Assembly (NCBI GenBank): GCA_016169945.1
Contig: JADLSH010000271.1
Span: forward strand, 186,001-250,000
DNA length: 64,000 nucleotides
Source: Trachythela sp. YZ-2020
Taxonomy: Eukaryota; Cnidaria; Anthozoa; Malacalcyonacea; Clavulariidae
Direction: 5' to 3'
Part shown: positions 29,700 to 40,939 of the stretch, in pieces
Layout of the letters: the number at the start of each line of letters is the position of its first letter
How positions within the stretch are numbered: position 1 is the first letter of the stretch
Program-made: the position numbers and the translations under genes
The notes under the pieces: model-generated
What the model was told of the DNA's origin: nothing
What the model saw: the letters and a program-made list of their open reading frames with translations, nothing else
The model's database searches: none

Positions 29700-30190
29700 T
29701 CTCAGAAAATCATTTAGTGCATTCTAAACAGCACAAGTGAATTTAGCTGATGGATATCCGATGGCAAGCTATATTGTAGATTAGCGCACCCTGAGTAGAA
29801 GCCTTTTTTTAGCTGATTCTAGCTTAACCCTATAGGCAGCACTACACTGATCCCATTGTTTCTTGTGTCTCGCTGATGAGTTAAAATTGAGAAATAACTA
29901 TTAAAAATATCTCATGGCAATTTGTTTATAGACTTAAAAACCATAATAGAAGTGTCAAAAATACGAGTCGACTTGAAATCACGAATCTTTAGTTCAACAC
30001 TATTTTCACTCAGGCCATTGAGAATAATCTTCTTAGCTCGTCTTTCTAGCAGGTGGAATTTGGCTTGACACGATTTCGATGGTTCCGAAGTAACAAGGTC
30101 ATAGTATGTCATTGCCGGAGTGATCATGAATTGGTAATTTTGCATATTTATGATATGCAGAAAAACGCTAATGGGGACACAGATGGCACG
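29700..30190 (-). pseudogene. LINE 3' end (C-terminal RT-associated region)
   Basis: A minus-strand frame reads SCQAKFHLLERRAKKI and later FKSINKLP. After a break, blocks like LPSDIHQLNSL appear near 29710-29760. This is the usual C-terminal tail of Jockey/CR1-type LINE ORF2. Stops and frameshifts interrupt it. Confidence 0.6.
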
Positions 30191-30214
30191 TAAAATGTAC
30201 GTGTTAAGGAAAAT

Positions 30215-32060
30215 TTGATCTATCAGGCAGAACAAGATCGCCCCGATACAACTACAAGTCAAGTGCCTGATATGCAGTCCCCTGAACGGTCGCTCTGCCA
30301 AGCCGCACCGTTGTTATATGTTTTTGTGGCAAGAGATGCAAAGGGACGCGTGGCCTTAACTAATGCGTCAGCCGATCAGCATAGTTGTCAATGGATACAT
30401 GGCCTTAACGTCGAATTGTGTGCGGATCTTGAGGAACAAATGACGGATAACACGGCAGATACTCCTGAGAATGACAATTATGGCGCCAATATCAATATAG
30501 CTAATGACGAAAGTTTTCCCGAACTGAAAAAGGGCGTAAATCTACCTAAAAGTGACTCCGAATGGTTATAACGACCAGTGATTATTCTAAATGCGCGCTC
30601 CAGTTAAATGATCCAATCACATCGCAGGACCTAAACTCAAAAATCAAGCTCCTAAACGACGTTATATATAGCTACTTTGCCGATAACTTTGGACATCCTG
30701 TAACTGTGGCTGACAAAAACACGGTAACTAAATATTATGAGTACACAGTAAAAGAGTTAAAGATCCGACAAAGGTACCTTGCTGAAATTAGATACGTATC
30801 GCGCACATTGCGTGACAAGCTGCGTAATAACAACAACAAAGATGGGATAACTTCTGATAGCAGTGAGTCATTCAATCACGACAAATATCTAGGACGAAAC
30901 TTTTGGGGCTATATTTAAAACGTAATCAACAATAAGGACGCAAAATTGACGGATTGTCTTACTTATTTCACTAAATTTCTGGCTCAAATTAATCCTAATA
31001 AGCTGTTTAACATTCCAAGCTGGATTTCCTGATGTTCAATTTAACCTTGACCCCCCGTCTTATCAACAAATTACTAATGCCATACATACAATGAAATCGT
31101 CTGGTTCAGTCCTTGCCCCGGACCAGCTTTCCATAACATGTTTCAAGCGACGTCCTTATCTGAAAACTTGCCTTACTGAACTAATACATATTATTATTAT
31201 GCTTGTGTATAGCTCTGGATATGAGGTATTCTGCAATCTGATTGGTTCTCTACTAGCAGGATATTTAACAGTTATTCTACGAACTCCTGTCATATACGAC
31301 GAGAGTGAGGAGAATAACTGTTTTATTATATACTCAAGCTCTGGATATGAACAGAACATATTGGCGTACTTTTTTCAAATAAAAATTGAACTTCCTCTTC
31401 ATTTATTGTCCAAATCTGTCAGCCAATTTTCTACTTTTCTCTACTAGCAGGATATGAGCTAATATCCTGCTAGTAGAGAACCAAACAGATTGCAGTATAC
31501 CTCATATCCAGAGCTTGTGTATATAATAATAGCTCATATCGTGCTAGTAGAGAAAAGTAGAAAAATGGCTGGCAGATTTGGACAATTAAATGAAGAGGAA
31601 ATTCAAGTTTTACTGCAGGAAAAAGTAAATATCCAGATCCAGAGCTTGTGTATATAATAAAACAGTTATACTCGTCGTATATGACTGATAGCCGACTCGG
31701 CGCTATACGTCTCGAGTTCGTAGAATAACTGTTAAATATTTGGTCAGCTGGAAGTATCCCAACCGAAAGGGAAAAAGCTTGTACTATACCAATTCACAAG
31801 AAAGAAAACACTAATAACCATTCGAATTTCCGTCCATAACACTCGAATCCGTACCTTTAAAAGTATTTACATCTTGTCTTCGAAACGCGATATACTCCTT
31901 CCAAACATCTAATAATTTAAGCGAACACAACATACAAAAAATCTTCACACCTAACCTATCAGTATCTGGCACTCCAGAACACACTGCGCAAATGGCGGAT
32001 ATTATAAATTTGACCTAAAGAATACTTTTGGCGAAGTGCATCACAACCTCATCCAATCCG
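30215..32060 (+). pseudogene. LINE ORF with RT segment, interrupted by MITEs
   Basis: N-terminal part 30215-30571 ends SDSEWL. A frameshift leads into 30562-30918 (LNDVIYSYFADNFG, IRYVSRTLRDKL). Further pieces give KSSGSVLAPDQLS near 31090 and, beyond a composite MITE at about 31190-31735, EKACTIPIHKKEN and ALQNTLRKW. These are motifs preceding and beginning the RT of an R2/CRE-like LINE. Several frameshifts and stops are present. The 3' half after 30711 is repeated inverted at 38.42-40.14 kb. Confidence 0.65.
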
Positions 32061-32395
32061 TTCTTGAATATCCCTCATCACATAAAATTTCACATCAACA
32101 TTTACCATCACATCAACATTTGCCGAAATTTCGCCGTTTTCGAAACCACAGAGTTGCCTGCGTTGGAAGCTAGAATGAATCATTTTTACTGATGAGAAAC
32201 GAACCCTGCTGAGATCCTTTTTCCATATAAGCGCGCTGTATTCCACCTGATATGCATATATATATATTAATAAAGTGATTTCAAAACATATATGTGTTCA
32301 ATGGTTTCAGCTGGACATATACGCATATAAGAAAATTAAACTTTAATAATCAGAACTAAACCAATACTACTACAATAAAAATACCTTGTCTTAAT
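30711..32395. repeat. Left arm of a large inverted repeat
   Basis: Reverse complement of 38424-40143. It covers the LINE RT fragment and its nested MITE. A short extra segment at 32287-32340 is unique to this arm. Confidence 0.8.
31190..31735. mobile_element. Composite Crypton-like MITE insertion in the LINE
   Basis: It contains several internal inverted copies of TCTCTACTAGCAGGATAT and TATACAAGCTCTGGATATG-like ends. It also has a start-codon exon at 31566 reading MAGRFGQLNEEE, which resembles the first exon of DUF3504/Crypton-type proteins. It is a deleted, rearranged element. Confidence 0.55.
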
Positions 32396-32537
32396 GGTCC
32401 TTAATTCTCGCCGCATCAATAACTATAAGTCTCGACCCTATATAATTTGCGATATTGCAAAGAAATATCCAGTACTAGTAATATATCATAAACCCTTTAC
32501 TTAAAGTTAACACTTACAATAAACAACAGTTTTCTTC

Positions 32538-34151
32538 TTAAACTGTACCACATGAAATTTCATTAAGCTTATCGAAGCAAAGGTTAGCAAACATCTCAGC
32601 GTGATTCTTGTCCACTGTCACATTACTGCCAATTTGCCAGGTCATTTTACCATTAATGGTGTATATAAAATGAACGAAAGTTAAGTTAATACCATGGATA
32701 AGACTGTGTATAAGACATTCTTGTAGCGTATATTTTTCAGGATGCTGTTCGCGAAAATCAAACGATCCGAAACTTGATATGATATTACAGCTAGATTTGG
32801 GAAATAACTTATCATTAAAAAATAGATTGAATAGTTCTCTTGGTTCCATTGCATTCACCACCGTCGTTTCAGTTACACATGCTTCTTTCCTCACAAAATC
32901 TTTAAGTCGCTGAGTAGGTTCTTCTAGCTTCCAAAAGTCAACAACAGCGCCTGTCGTATACTTCATGTAAAAGTTTTGATAAGTATAAAGAAAAAGCCCT
33001 AGGTAATCCTCGTGCGGTTTTGGATCACAGAAGTGTTGGCCATTGATAGCAAAGATGCTTTCTAACTTCACATCTTTGGATTTATCATTTTGTAGAATTT
33101 GACAGAAAGCTAGATGTGCCGCAGCCGTGATAGCTCCAGTTACTGTGCAATTATTTGCTTTGCAAGCTTTTATAATATTCTTTGTTTCTTTCTCAGTAAA
33201 AGCCTTTACATTCAGCCGACTTGGTACGGGTGAGTTAGAGACCTCTGGATTTGGTGGGAATTGCTCGTGATACGGATTATTTGGCTTCTTTTCTATCAAG
33301 CGAGAAAACACTCTTTCCATGAGAAATTTCAATATCGGTCCTAGACCACAATAAACCAGCATAAAATTTAATAATAAATGCGAAATTCGTCCCCGTGTGA
33401 CAATCTCGTGGCAAGGTGGCAGCAGATCTAGACTGGGGATTTCTTGGTCAACACGACTAGTACCGCTTGCGAGTTCGTTCATGTTATTGAGAAACTGCTT
33501 GCAAAACTTTACACTAGACACGCCGTCAATACAGGAATGGTTAAAGTTAAACATTAATGTATTTGCGTGATCTTTGGTATCTGGTATGAATTCCTCTTGT
33601 AATACCACAACACGCCATAACAGACCATTTCCTCTCTGTTTTGCTGTATATTCAAACCAAACATTTTGCCAGTCCGAAACCTTTACATCAGAAGTAGTGA
33701 TATTTAGCATTGTCATGACTTCATTGATGTCCTTGATCTCGAAATATTTATCTCCGTTCGCCATTGTTGTTATGACTGCTCGAAGCATCGGCTGTCGTTT
33801 GACCAAGAGCACCAGAGCGTCGTGAACATGTTGGTGTACCAGACTCTGTTTCGATGTTATAGTTATCATCAAGCATATATTCATTGCGCCAGATTTTTCC
33901 GTGGAAAAAATATCGAACTCTTCTTCAGAATGTCCAAGTCGACGTCGGTTTGAAGCAGGGTTTGGTGGCAATTCCCTCGCTTCGCTAGTAAAGTGTTTCA
34001 CAATCTTGTATATAAGAAATATACAGACTGTTGTTAGAAACGCCTGGGCGATAAACAGGCCACCGTTTAGCATGTTAACATCAGACAGCCAAGCCATACC
34101 ACCAAATATGCTTACCAGATAGAAGTACCCGCAAATACAACAATATGTCAC
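32538..34151 (-). CDS. Membrane-anchored condensation-type acyltransferase (HxxxDG)
   Basis: This is a single uninterrupted 537-codon exon, the only intact non-transposon gene seen. The HxxxDG motif (HSCIDG, H205-D209-G210) marks the CoA-dependent acyltransferase / NRPS-condensation / wax-ester-synthase-like fold, in which the His removes a proton from the acceptor. The length of about 500 suits one two-lobed domain. A hydrophobic anchor spans about residues 31-52, with another hydrophobic stretch at 4-22. Met27 is an alternative start leaving one anchor. The substrate (alcohol, sterol, amine or diglyceride) cannot be read from the sequence. It lies between inverted repeat arms and upstream of a transposon. 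An intronless state could mean retroposition or natural lack of introns. Confidence 0.75.
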   Translation of the reverse strand: MTYCCICGYFYLVSIFGGMAWLSDVNMLNGGLFIAQAFLTTVCIFLIYKIVKHFTSEARELPPNPASNRRRLGHSEEEFDIFSTEKSGAMNICLMITITSKQSLVHQHVHDALVLLVKRQPMLRAVITTMANGDKYFEIKDINEVMTMLNITTSDVKVSDWQNVWFEYTAKQRGNGLLWRVVVLQEEFIPDTKDHANTLMFNFNHSCIDGVSSVKFCKQFLNNMNELASGTSRVDQEIPSLDLLPPCHEIVTRGRISHLLLNFMLVYCGLGPILKFLMERVFSRLIEKKPNNPYHEQFPPNPEVSNSPVPSRLNVKAFTEKETKNIIKACKANNCTVTGAITAAAHLAFCQILQNDKSKDVKLESIFAINGQHFCDPKPHEDYLGLFLYTYQNFYMKYTTGAVVDFWKLEEPTQRLKDFVRKEACVTETTVVNAMEPRELFNLFFNDKLFPKSSCNIISSFGSFDFREQHPEKYTLQECLIHSLIHGINLTFVHFIYTINGKMTWQIGSNVTVDKNHAEMFANLCFDKLNEISCGTV

Positions 34152-34409
34152 AGTTGTGCTTGTGATTGAGGATTTATTGATTTCTGACGTCAGTCACGTT
34201 AATCTCGCTTAATTCACCAGTAAAAACGTATGCGTCCACGCGTACTTGGCGCATGATCAAAATGTAACCCAACACCAAAAACAGCAAAGTTCGTACTATG
34301 GCGCACGCAAGCAATATATAATACTATTGAACATGAACTTGCTAATTTTTATCTTATTTAAACTTTTTTCGTTAAATCGTGAGCGATGTGTTGTGAAAAA
34401 GGTTACTGG

Positions 34410-34652
34410 GATCAGGGGATGGTTCACAAAAGATGCGCGATGAAAATTTTCAAAAATATGTATCAATATCGTGGTGTAACAACTAACAACGAAAATCTGC
34501 ATTGATCGATTTTACAACAATTTGCGAAGTCTGTAAAGCTAGCATGGCTGTAAATACAAGAATGGGTTTGGCAATGTCTCGAAGTTTTGAAAATCCGGAC
34601 AAGAGGAATACTAAGTCATAGTACGCAAATTGACGACTTAAAATTGTCATTT
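34410..34652. repeat. Direct repeat unit, copy 1
   Basis: About 243 bp, starting ATCAGGGGATGG, repeated in the same orientation at 40697-40938 with few differences. No coding potential is evident. Confidence 0.8.
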
Positions 34653-34861
34653 ATAGTCATACCCTTTACCATAGTTCATAGACACAGGGTTTGGAAGGCC
34701 GGCAAACTTCAAAGGCTTTCGAGCCAATTAATTTCAGATGTTGAGAAACCGCATCACGTGACAATACGAGTGCATCAAATTCAGAAATTACTAGAGTGTA
34801 GTATTACTGAAATACGATATTGTGATTATAAATACTGAAATAAGGCATTGTTGCTCTTGTC

Positions 34862-36697
34862 ATGGCTTCGACAAGTTCAGCATACGACTCAGAAAGCGAA
34901 ATTCCTTCAATTCTGGGCTCCGAAGTCGAAAATACAACCACGGAGGACAATTTTCAGCAAACTATTGAACTGCTGCAAATCGACGCTGAAGAATTGACAC
35001 AAGAAATATCGCGTTCAGTTGAAGAAGTAAGTCTTTTATATTGTGTTCCTTGACAAAATGTGAAGTAAGATGCCTTTAACATCATCTATGCCTTTAACAC
35101 GTCTTCTGTTTGTGTGTTAGGTTGAAGGTTTAAAGCAATTTCCTTGCGAATTTTGCTCAAAAGTGTGCAAATCTAAAGAGTGTGTACGAAGCAATGCATG
35201 TTCGCAGTATTAAACATTCACCCGTGAACACCAATGTCGAAGCCGCTAAAGCTACACAGCTTCTAACAAAGGAAAAAAGCAAATACCAAGCTACATCACG
35301 GAGGAGAAAGTCTCACCGATTAAGGTTTACCCAGAGAAACAAGTTGACTTGCAACGCAGTAAATCGTTCGTAGAAGATGTGAATGGTCTTCTAGATAAGT
35401 TTCATCAAAGATTCATGAAAGACTACTTCGGGAAAATGTATCGTTCATGGAAAGAATATTTTCATCCGTTCAGTGATCAGTGACAAAGTCGTGTTTCTGA
35501 TGCTGGTAAATTTGCCTGAACGATTGATCACCCGGAAGTTACCTGTGAAGATACGGTATGCATATTGCATTTAATATATATAAAGTGCATGTTTGTGACA
35601 GGCTCAGATATTTATAAAAACAATTATTAGCTTGCACTTCATTTCACAGGTGAAGTGAAAGCTGCCGCACCTCTCCCACAGTCTTAGAGTGTATCATTTC
35701 TCGATACTATATTTGACCCGTAGCTTGCAATGCACCCTATTTCAGTGTTTTACTTTGTCTATTAAATGCCAGACAATTTAACTTATCAGTAGTAGGGTAC
35801 TGCCAGTTAATGGGTTAATTAACAAAAGTGTCTCTTGTTAACCTATTAGCTTGCAATGCTTCCAATTGCACCCTACTTTAGTATGTCACTCTGTCTAATG
35901 CCAGACCCTTTTGCTCATCAGTGGTAGGGTACTGCCAGTTAATGGGTTAACAAAACTATCTGCCAGTGTCTCTGGTTAACCTATTAGCTTGCAATGCACC
36001 CAGATGCACCCTACTTTATTATGCGCCCTAATTTAACACCAGATAATGGGTTAATCCTGATAGCACTAAAATTGGTATTTTTTTATTCTGTCTATTAATG
36101 CCAGATGATTTTACTTACCATTAGAGTGTTAGGTGTATGTGGGTTAAAGCAGAAAATCATTTTAATATTTTCATTTCTTCTGTTTAGAGTGAATTATCCA
36201 TCACACCTGACAAGCTTGGACCCCTTGCTTATGTTGCTGGCTATGTAATCCAAGCATTATGGAAAGAGCAAGAATTCCAAAAATGCAGATTCATTAAGAA
36301 ACCAAGAGTTACAAGCATTATTGTTTTCAATGAAAGTACCTGCTGACGAAAATGACTACATTTCTTCAATTTCCCGAGGAGCACTGTGGGCACCCAATTC
36401 CTGGCTGGCTGAATTGTGTTTAGAAAGCACACAAGAATTGGCAAACCTACCCCATTACTTGTGGATAAAGTTGTTGAGGAGGTCCAAGCTTCTCCATTAG
36501 CAAAAGGTTTGTGGAACAATATGGTTGAACAATGTGATGTTGCAGTGTCAAAGGAGTGTCAAAACTTATGTTTTGAAAACATTATCAAACTATATGCAAC
36601 TGTCAGAGGATTCTCCTTTGCACGAGATATCGTTAACAAGTATAAATTACTTGAAAAAGAAAAAGAAGGCTTTAATAAGGAAACAGTTAAAGGTTGA
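34862..36697 (+). pseudogene. Transposase-like gene of transposon copy A
   Basis: Exon 1 is 34862-35026 (starts MASTSSAYDSESE, donor GTAAGT). Exon 2 starts at 35121 with a CEFC...C zinc-finger-like stretch and is broken soon after. A block FMKDYFGKMYRSWKEYF lies near 35415. The last exon from 36188 has ITPDKLGPLAYVAGYVIQ and, after frame breaks, LCFENIIKLYATVRGFSFA. Stops in each later exon show it is inactive. The same exons occur in copy B with different lesions, so the intact parent gene must have spanned all of them. Confidence 0.6.
35724..36150. repeat. Tandem repeat inside transposon A
   Basis: About three imperfect units of 120-150 bp, each with TTAGCTTGCAATGC and GGTACTGCCAGTTAATGG. 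The same tract is at about 52385-52790 in copy B. Confidence 0.75.
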
Positions 36698-36719
36698 CAG
36701 TGAACTTCAGTTGTAAATA

Positions 36720-37700
36720 ATATCTACACTATTCTTCAATGTAAGCTCTTATTCTATATGTTGGGGCTCTTGCATGCACCATAGCAGGCACAGAGAACCC
36801 CAACAGCTTGAATCTGAGCCTACCCACAATGTAAATACTAATTTCCGCATATTATTTATTCTCTTTCTTGAAGGAGTCGACCAAAATTGTATCTGATAGT
36901 GATTTTTGTAGATATAGACTTTGTACAATTAAAAAATTATGAAATCAATTTAAAATGATTTCAACATAACAAACCCAAACAAATATAAATACAAATACTG
37001 TGTTTCTTGATATAATATTCTAGTCTTATAGTTTATCCAATGCTTGCTTGATCTGTATAGTCCATCTTTACAGAAATTCTGTCTTGCACAGAATAAATAA
37101 CCATAAATCTTCTATTAAGCCAGGAGGGGGCCTTTTTCAGTCACATTTGAGGTTAATAATTCCAAGTCCTACAACCACAAATTTCTCAACCTTCTTTTTA
37201 AAATATTCGAGGCTTGAACGGTATTGTTTTGGTTTGGGCTTGTGTCGAACAAGTTCGCTTCTGGGTGCAGTTATGGAGGTGGAGGGTATGCTTTTCTCTG
37301 GTAAATTTAGGGAAGGAACAGCTCCAGGCACAAGTCTTTTGCAGGTGGGAACTATAAACATGACCAAAAACCTTGTTAATATACAAGTATATTTTACACA
37401 AGTACTACCAGTCTACCACCATTTCAATGAATTGTATATAGGAAAATAAAAATTATCTTGTAGATCTTATATTCTATCAATCCATAAGCAATTGGGCATA
37501 TATTAAATGATGTAACTCTCTGAAATTGCACTTTTACTAATATTATAATACATGTTAAAGAAAAGTATGATTTAGTGGGAGTTATCCTGAATTTCTGTAT
37601 TCCGGTAAATTTGAGCATAAGGCTTGAACTCCATGCATAATTACTGAAGCGTATTATGTAAATCAGTATTAAATTTCCATATGCCCTACAATTGAAACAC
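36720..37700. other. Transposon A interior without recognised gene
   Basis: It contains a short inverted repeat around 36760-36810 (GTTGGGGCTCT with AGAGAACCCCAAC) and AT-rich sequence. A + ORF at 37048-37449 has no recognisable domain and is not preserved in copy B. Confidence 0.5.
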
Positions 37701-37709
37701 CATATTGAA

Positions 37710-38078
37710 TTATACAAGCTTCTCGCAACGAGCGATAACTTCAAGCGTTAATACTGAAATATCAATAATTCCATATTCAGAATCTATCGGTAACTGATAA
37801 GAAAGAAACTTACACGTTTCGATAAGGTTCTTTTCGAAGTGTCTTTCACAAATACGATACCGTTGATCGATTTGCTTGTGTATATCTCTCGATCTCTTAT
37901 CACAAGGCTCACCCACGCTTCGCGAGTTTTCGTCGATAAATCGTCGTATTTTGTTGGAATTCGAAAAATACCAACACCTACGTGCTTCTACTAGTTCCGC
38001 AACCATAAATTGAGCAATTAGCTCCTGCCTTCTAAAATATCTTTCAAAAAACATGCTTTTTAAGCGAGCTATAGCCAT
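37710..38078 (-). CDS. Minus-strand ORF in transposon A, 122 codons
   Basis: It starts MAIARLKSMFFERYF about 120 bp inside the right TIR and reads leftward, toward the transposase-like gene. It is charged, with a RYRICERHFEKN segment that has a CxxHF pattern. The same sequence, with small indels, is at about 56884-57270 in copy B. That suggests a real second gene or first exon of the element. The function is not recognised. Confidence 0.45.
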   Translation of the reverse strand: MAIARLKSMFFERYFRRQELIAQFMVAELVEARRCWYFSNSNKIRRFIDENSRSVGEPCDKRSRDIHKQIDQRYRICERHFEKNLIETCKFLSYQLPIDSEYGIIDISVLTLEVIARCEKLV

Positions 38079-38423
38079 AGAGTAAGGTTTCCCTTATATA
38101 CTTCCCGAATTTCAATGCACTCGTATTGTCACGTGACATAGAACAATAACATAATTTGGCTACACCCCCAGCTTCCAAACCCTGTCTATATGAACTATGC
38201 CTTTACATACTCGTTCGTTAGGCTCGAAAAGCGTCTGCACGTAAGCTACCCTTTTGATTGTACAGCAGAATGGTAATATTTGTTTAGTGTCATGGTGGCA
38301 AGGTTTCTTGCTTCACATTAATCCTATGACGATGATGATTCTAAGACGCACAGAAGAAAATTGCATGCGTTTTGTGCGGGTGATTTGGGTGACCGTGGAA
38401 GTGCAAATTTGTGACCCCCCAAA

Positions 38424-40143
38424 CAAGGTATTTTTATTTTAGTAGTATTGATTTAGTTCTGATTATTAAAGTATGTTTTGAAATCACTTTATTAATATAT
38501 CTATGCATATCAGGTGGAATACAGCGCGCTTATATGGAAAAAGTTTTCCATTTGTGTGTTGATTAAGATCGCATCCAACGAGGGATCTCAGGGATGAGAT
38601 TTCGGATCTCAGCAGGGTTCGTTTCTCATCAGTAAAAATGATTCATTCTAGCTTCCAACGCAGGCAACTCTGTGGTTTCGAAAACGGCAAAATTTCTGCA
38701 AATGTTGATGTGATGGTAAATGTTGATGTGAAATTTTATGTAATGAGGGATATTCAAGAACGGATTGGATGAGGTTGTGATGCACTTCGCCAAAAGTATT
38801 CTTTAGGTCAAATTAATAATGTCCGCCATTTGCGCAGTGTGTTCTGGAGTGCCAGATACTGATAGGTTAGGTGTGAAGATTTTTGTATGTTGTGTTCGCT
38901 TAATTTATTAGATGTTAGGAAGGAGTATATCGCGTTTCGAAGACAAGATGTAAATACTTTTAAAGGTATGGATTCGAGTGTTATGGGACGGAAATTCGAA
39001 TTGTTATTAGTGTTTTCTTTCTTGTGAATTAGTATAGTACAAGCTTTTTTCATTTCGGTTGGGATACTTCCAGCTGACCAAATATTTAACAGTTATTCTA
39101 CGAACGCGAGACGTATAGCGCCGAGTCGGCTATCACTCATATACGACGAGAGTGAGTAAAATAACTGTTTTATTATATACATAAGCTCTGGATCTGGATA
39201 TTTACTTTGTCCTGCAGTAAAACTTGAATTTCCTCTTCATTTAATTGTCCAAATCTGCCAGCCATTTTTCTACTTTTCTCTACTAGCACGATATGAGCTA
39301 TTATTATATACACCAGCTCTGGATATGAGGTATACTGCAATCTGATTGGTTCTCTACTAGCAGGATATTAGCTCATATCCTGCTAGTAGAGAAAAGTAGA
39401 AAAATGGCTGGCAGATTTGGACAATAAATGAAGAGGAAGTTCAATTTTTAGTTGAAAAAAGTACGCCAAAATGTTCTGTTCATATCCAGAGCTTGTGTGA
39501 CTCACTCTCGTCGTATATGACTGATAGCCGACTCGGCGCTATCGCGCCTCGTCGTTTATCAGCTCACATACGACTCGAGTTCGTAGAATAACTGTTAAAT
39601 ATCCTGCTAGTAGAGAACCAATCAGATTGCAGAATACCCCATATCCAGAGCTTGTGTATATAATAATATGTATTAGTTCAGTAAGGCAAGTTTTCAGATA
39701 AGGACGTCGCTTGAAACATGTTATGGAAAGCTGGTCCGGGGCAAGGACTGAACCAGACGATTTCATTGTACGTATGGCATTAGTAATTTGTTGATAGGAC
39801 GCGGGGTCAAGGTTAAATTGAACATCAGGAAGTCCAGCTTGGAATGTTAAACAGCTTATTAGGATTAATTTGAGCCAGAAATTTAGTGAAATAAGTAAGA
39901 CAATCCGTCAATTTTGCGTCCTTTTTGTTGATTACATTTTTAATATAGCCGTGATTGAATGACTCACTGCTTTCAGAAGTTATCCCATTGTTGTTGTTGT
40001 TATTACGCAGCTTGTCATGCAATGTGCGCGATACGTATCTAGTTTCACCAAGGTACCTTTGTCGGATTTTAAATTTTGTAACATTAACACTTTTAACTCT
40101 TTTACTGTGTACTCTTTATATTTAGTTACCATGTTTTTGTCAA
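38424..40143. repeat. Right arm of the large inverted repeat
   Basis: Reverse complement of 30711-32395, including the LINE RT piece (minus-strand frames at 38808-39053, 39539-39766 and 39825-40022) and the nested MITE at about 39075-39665. Confidence 0.8.
38808..40143 (-). pseudogene. LINE RT segment, inverted copy
   Basis: Frames give RDKLRNNNN-like, KSSGSVLAPDQLS and KKACTILIHKKEN...NFRPITLESIPLKVF. The last block is longer and better preserved than in the left arm. It is split by the same MITE at the same point. Confidence 0.65.
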
Positions 40144-40701
40144 TACACCGAAGAATAAAAGCATTATGGCCAGAAATTTAGTACAAAATTATTGACGTGC
40201 ACTGAACCCATAATTATTATCTTGTACATGCTTTAAGTTATTACTATTATTATTAAAGATGGCGCCTAAACTGACCGACTGGGAAACATAAACACAAGCA
40301 ATTTTTGTCCATTTTAATTCCATTATTCTTCCGCACGAAGAATAAAAAATATCCTATGTTCTCACAGGTTTCTTACAGTTATTAACATACCTCTTATCGA
40401 CTCTTAACAGTCTTTTGAGTACCAGTAGGGTAGCTAGTTTCGATTTTCGAGCTCAAAATTTATATTAAAATTGGAATTATTCCCATCAAGCTGTCCAGTG
40501 TCTAAATTTCAAATAAAAATAACAATGGTATTTCCACAAACAATAAGTTTATTTTGCCTACATTTCAATATTTCGAATTTCTTCAAGATTTTTTCTTTTC
40601 AAACCATCAAAACAAATAATTTTTTCTAGATTAACCAGAATTTTATACTGAATTTATGTATGAGTCAATTCAAACTGCGATCATCCCATTACTTTCAGGG
40701 A
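40141..40701. repeat. Inverted repeat arm, about 560 bp
   Basis: Reverse complement of about 43976-44540. No coding potential. It may be two opposite copies of one short transposon. Confidence 0.7.
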
Positions 40702-40938
40702 TCAGGAGATGGTTCACAAAAGATGCGCGATGAAAATTTTCAAAAATATGTATCAATATCGTGGTGTAACAACTAACAACGAAAATCTGCATTTATCGAT
40801 TTTACAACAATTTGCGACGTCTGTAAAGCATAGCTGTAAATACAAGAATGGGTTTGGCAATGTCTCGAAGTTTTGAAAATCATGACAAGAGGAATACTTA
40901 GTCATAGTACGCAAATTGACGACTTAAAATTGTCATTT
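40697..40938. repeat. Direct repeat unit, copy 2
   Basis: Matches 34410-34652. After GTCATTT the two copies diverge abruptly, 11 bp before the target duplication of transposon A. Confidence 0.8.
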
Positions 40939-40939
40939 G

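Larger units (their letters stand above)
34670..38199. mobile_element. DNA transposon copy A, 3.5 kb, 7-bp target duplication
   Basis: The termini CATAGTTCATAGAC and its inverted counterpart are part of TIRs of roughly 100 bp or more, which contain a conserved CACGTGACAATACGAG segment. CCTTTAC lies at 34663-34669 and again at 38200-38206. The interior has exons of a transposase-like gene on +, an internal tandem repeat (35.72-36.15 kb) and a minus-strand ORF. Related to 50613-57390. 7-8 bp duplications, CA termini and an AYVAGYVI motif make a P-like superfamily plausible but not proven. Confidence 0.75.

Noticed and set aside
33574..34122. Plus-strand ORFs at 33574-33825 and 33901-34122
   Set aside because: They are antisense shadows of the acyltransferase gene.
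37048..37449. 133-codon + ORF in transposon A
   Set aside because: Copy B has the second half replaced by other sequence, and no motif is seen.
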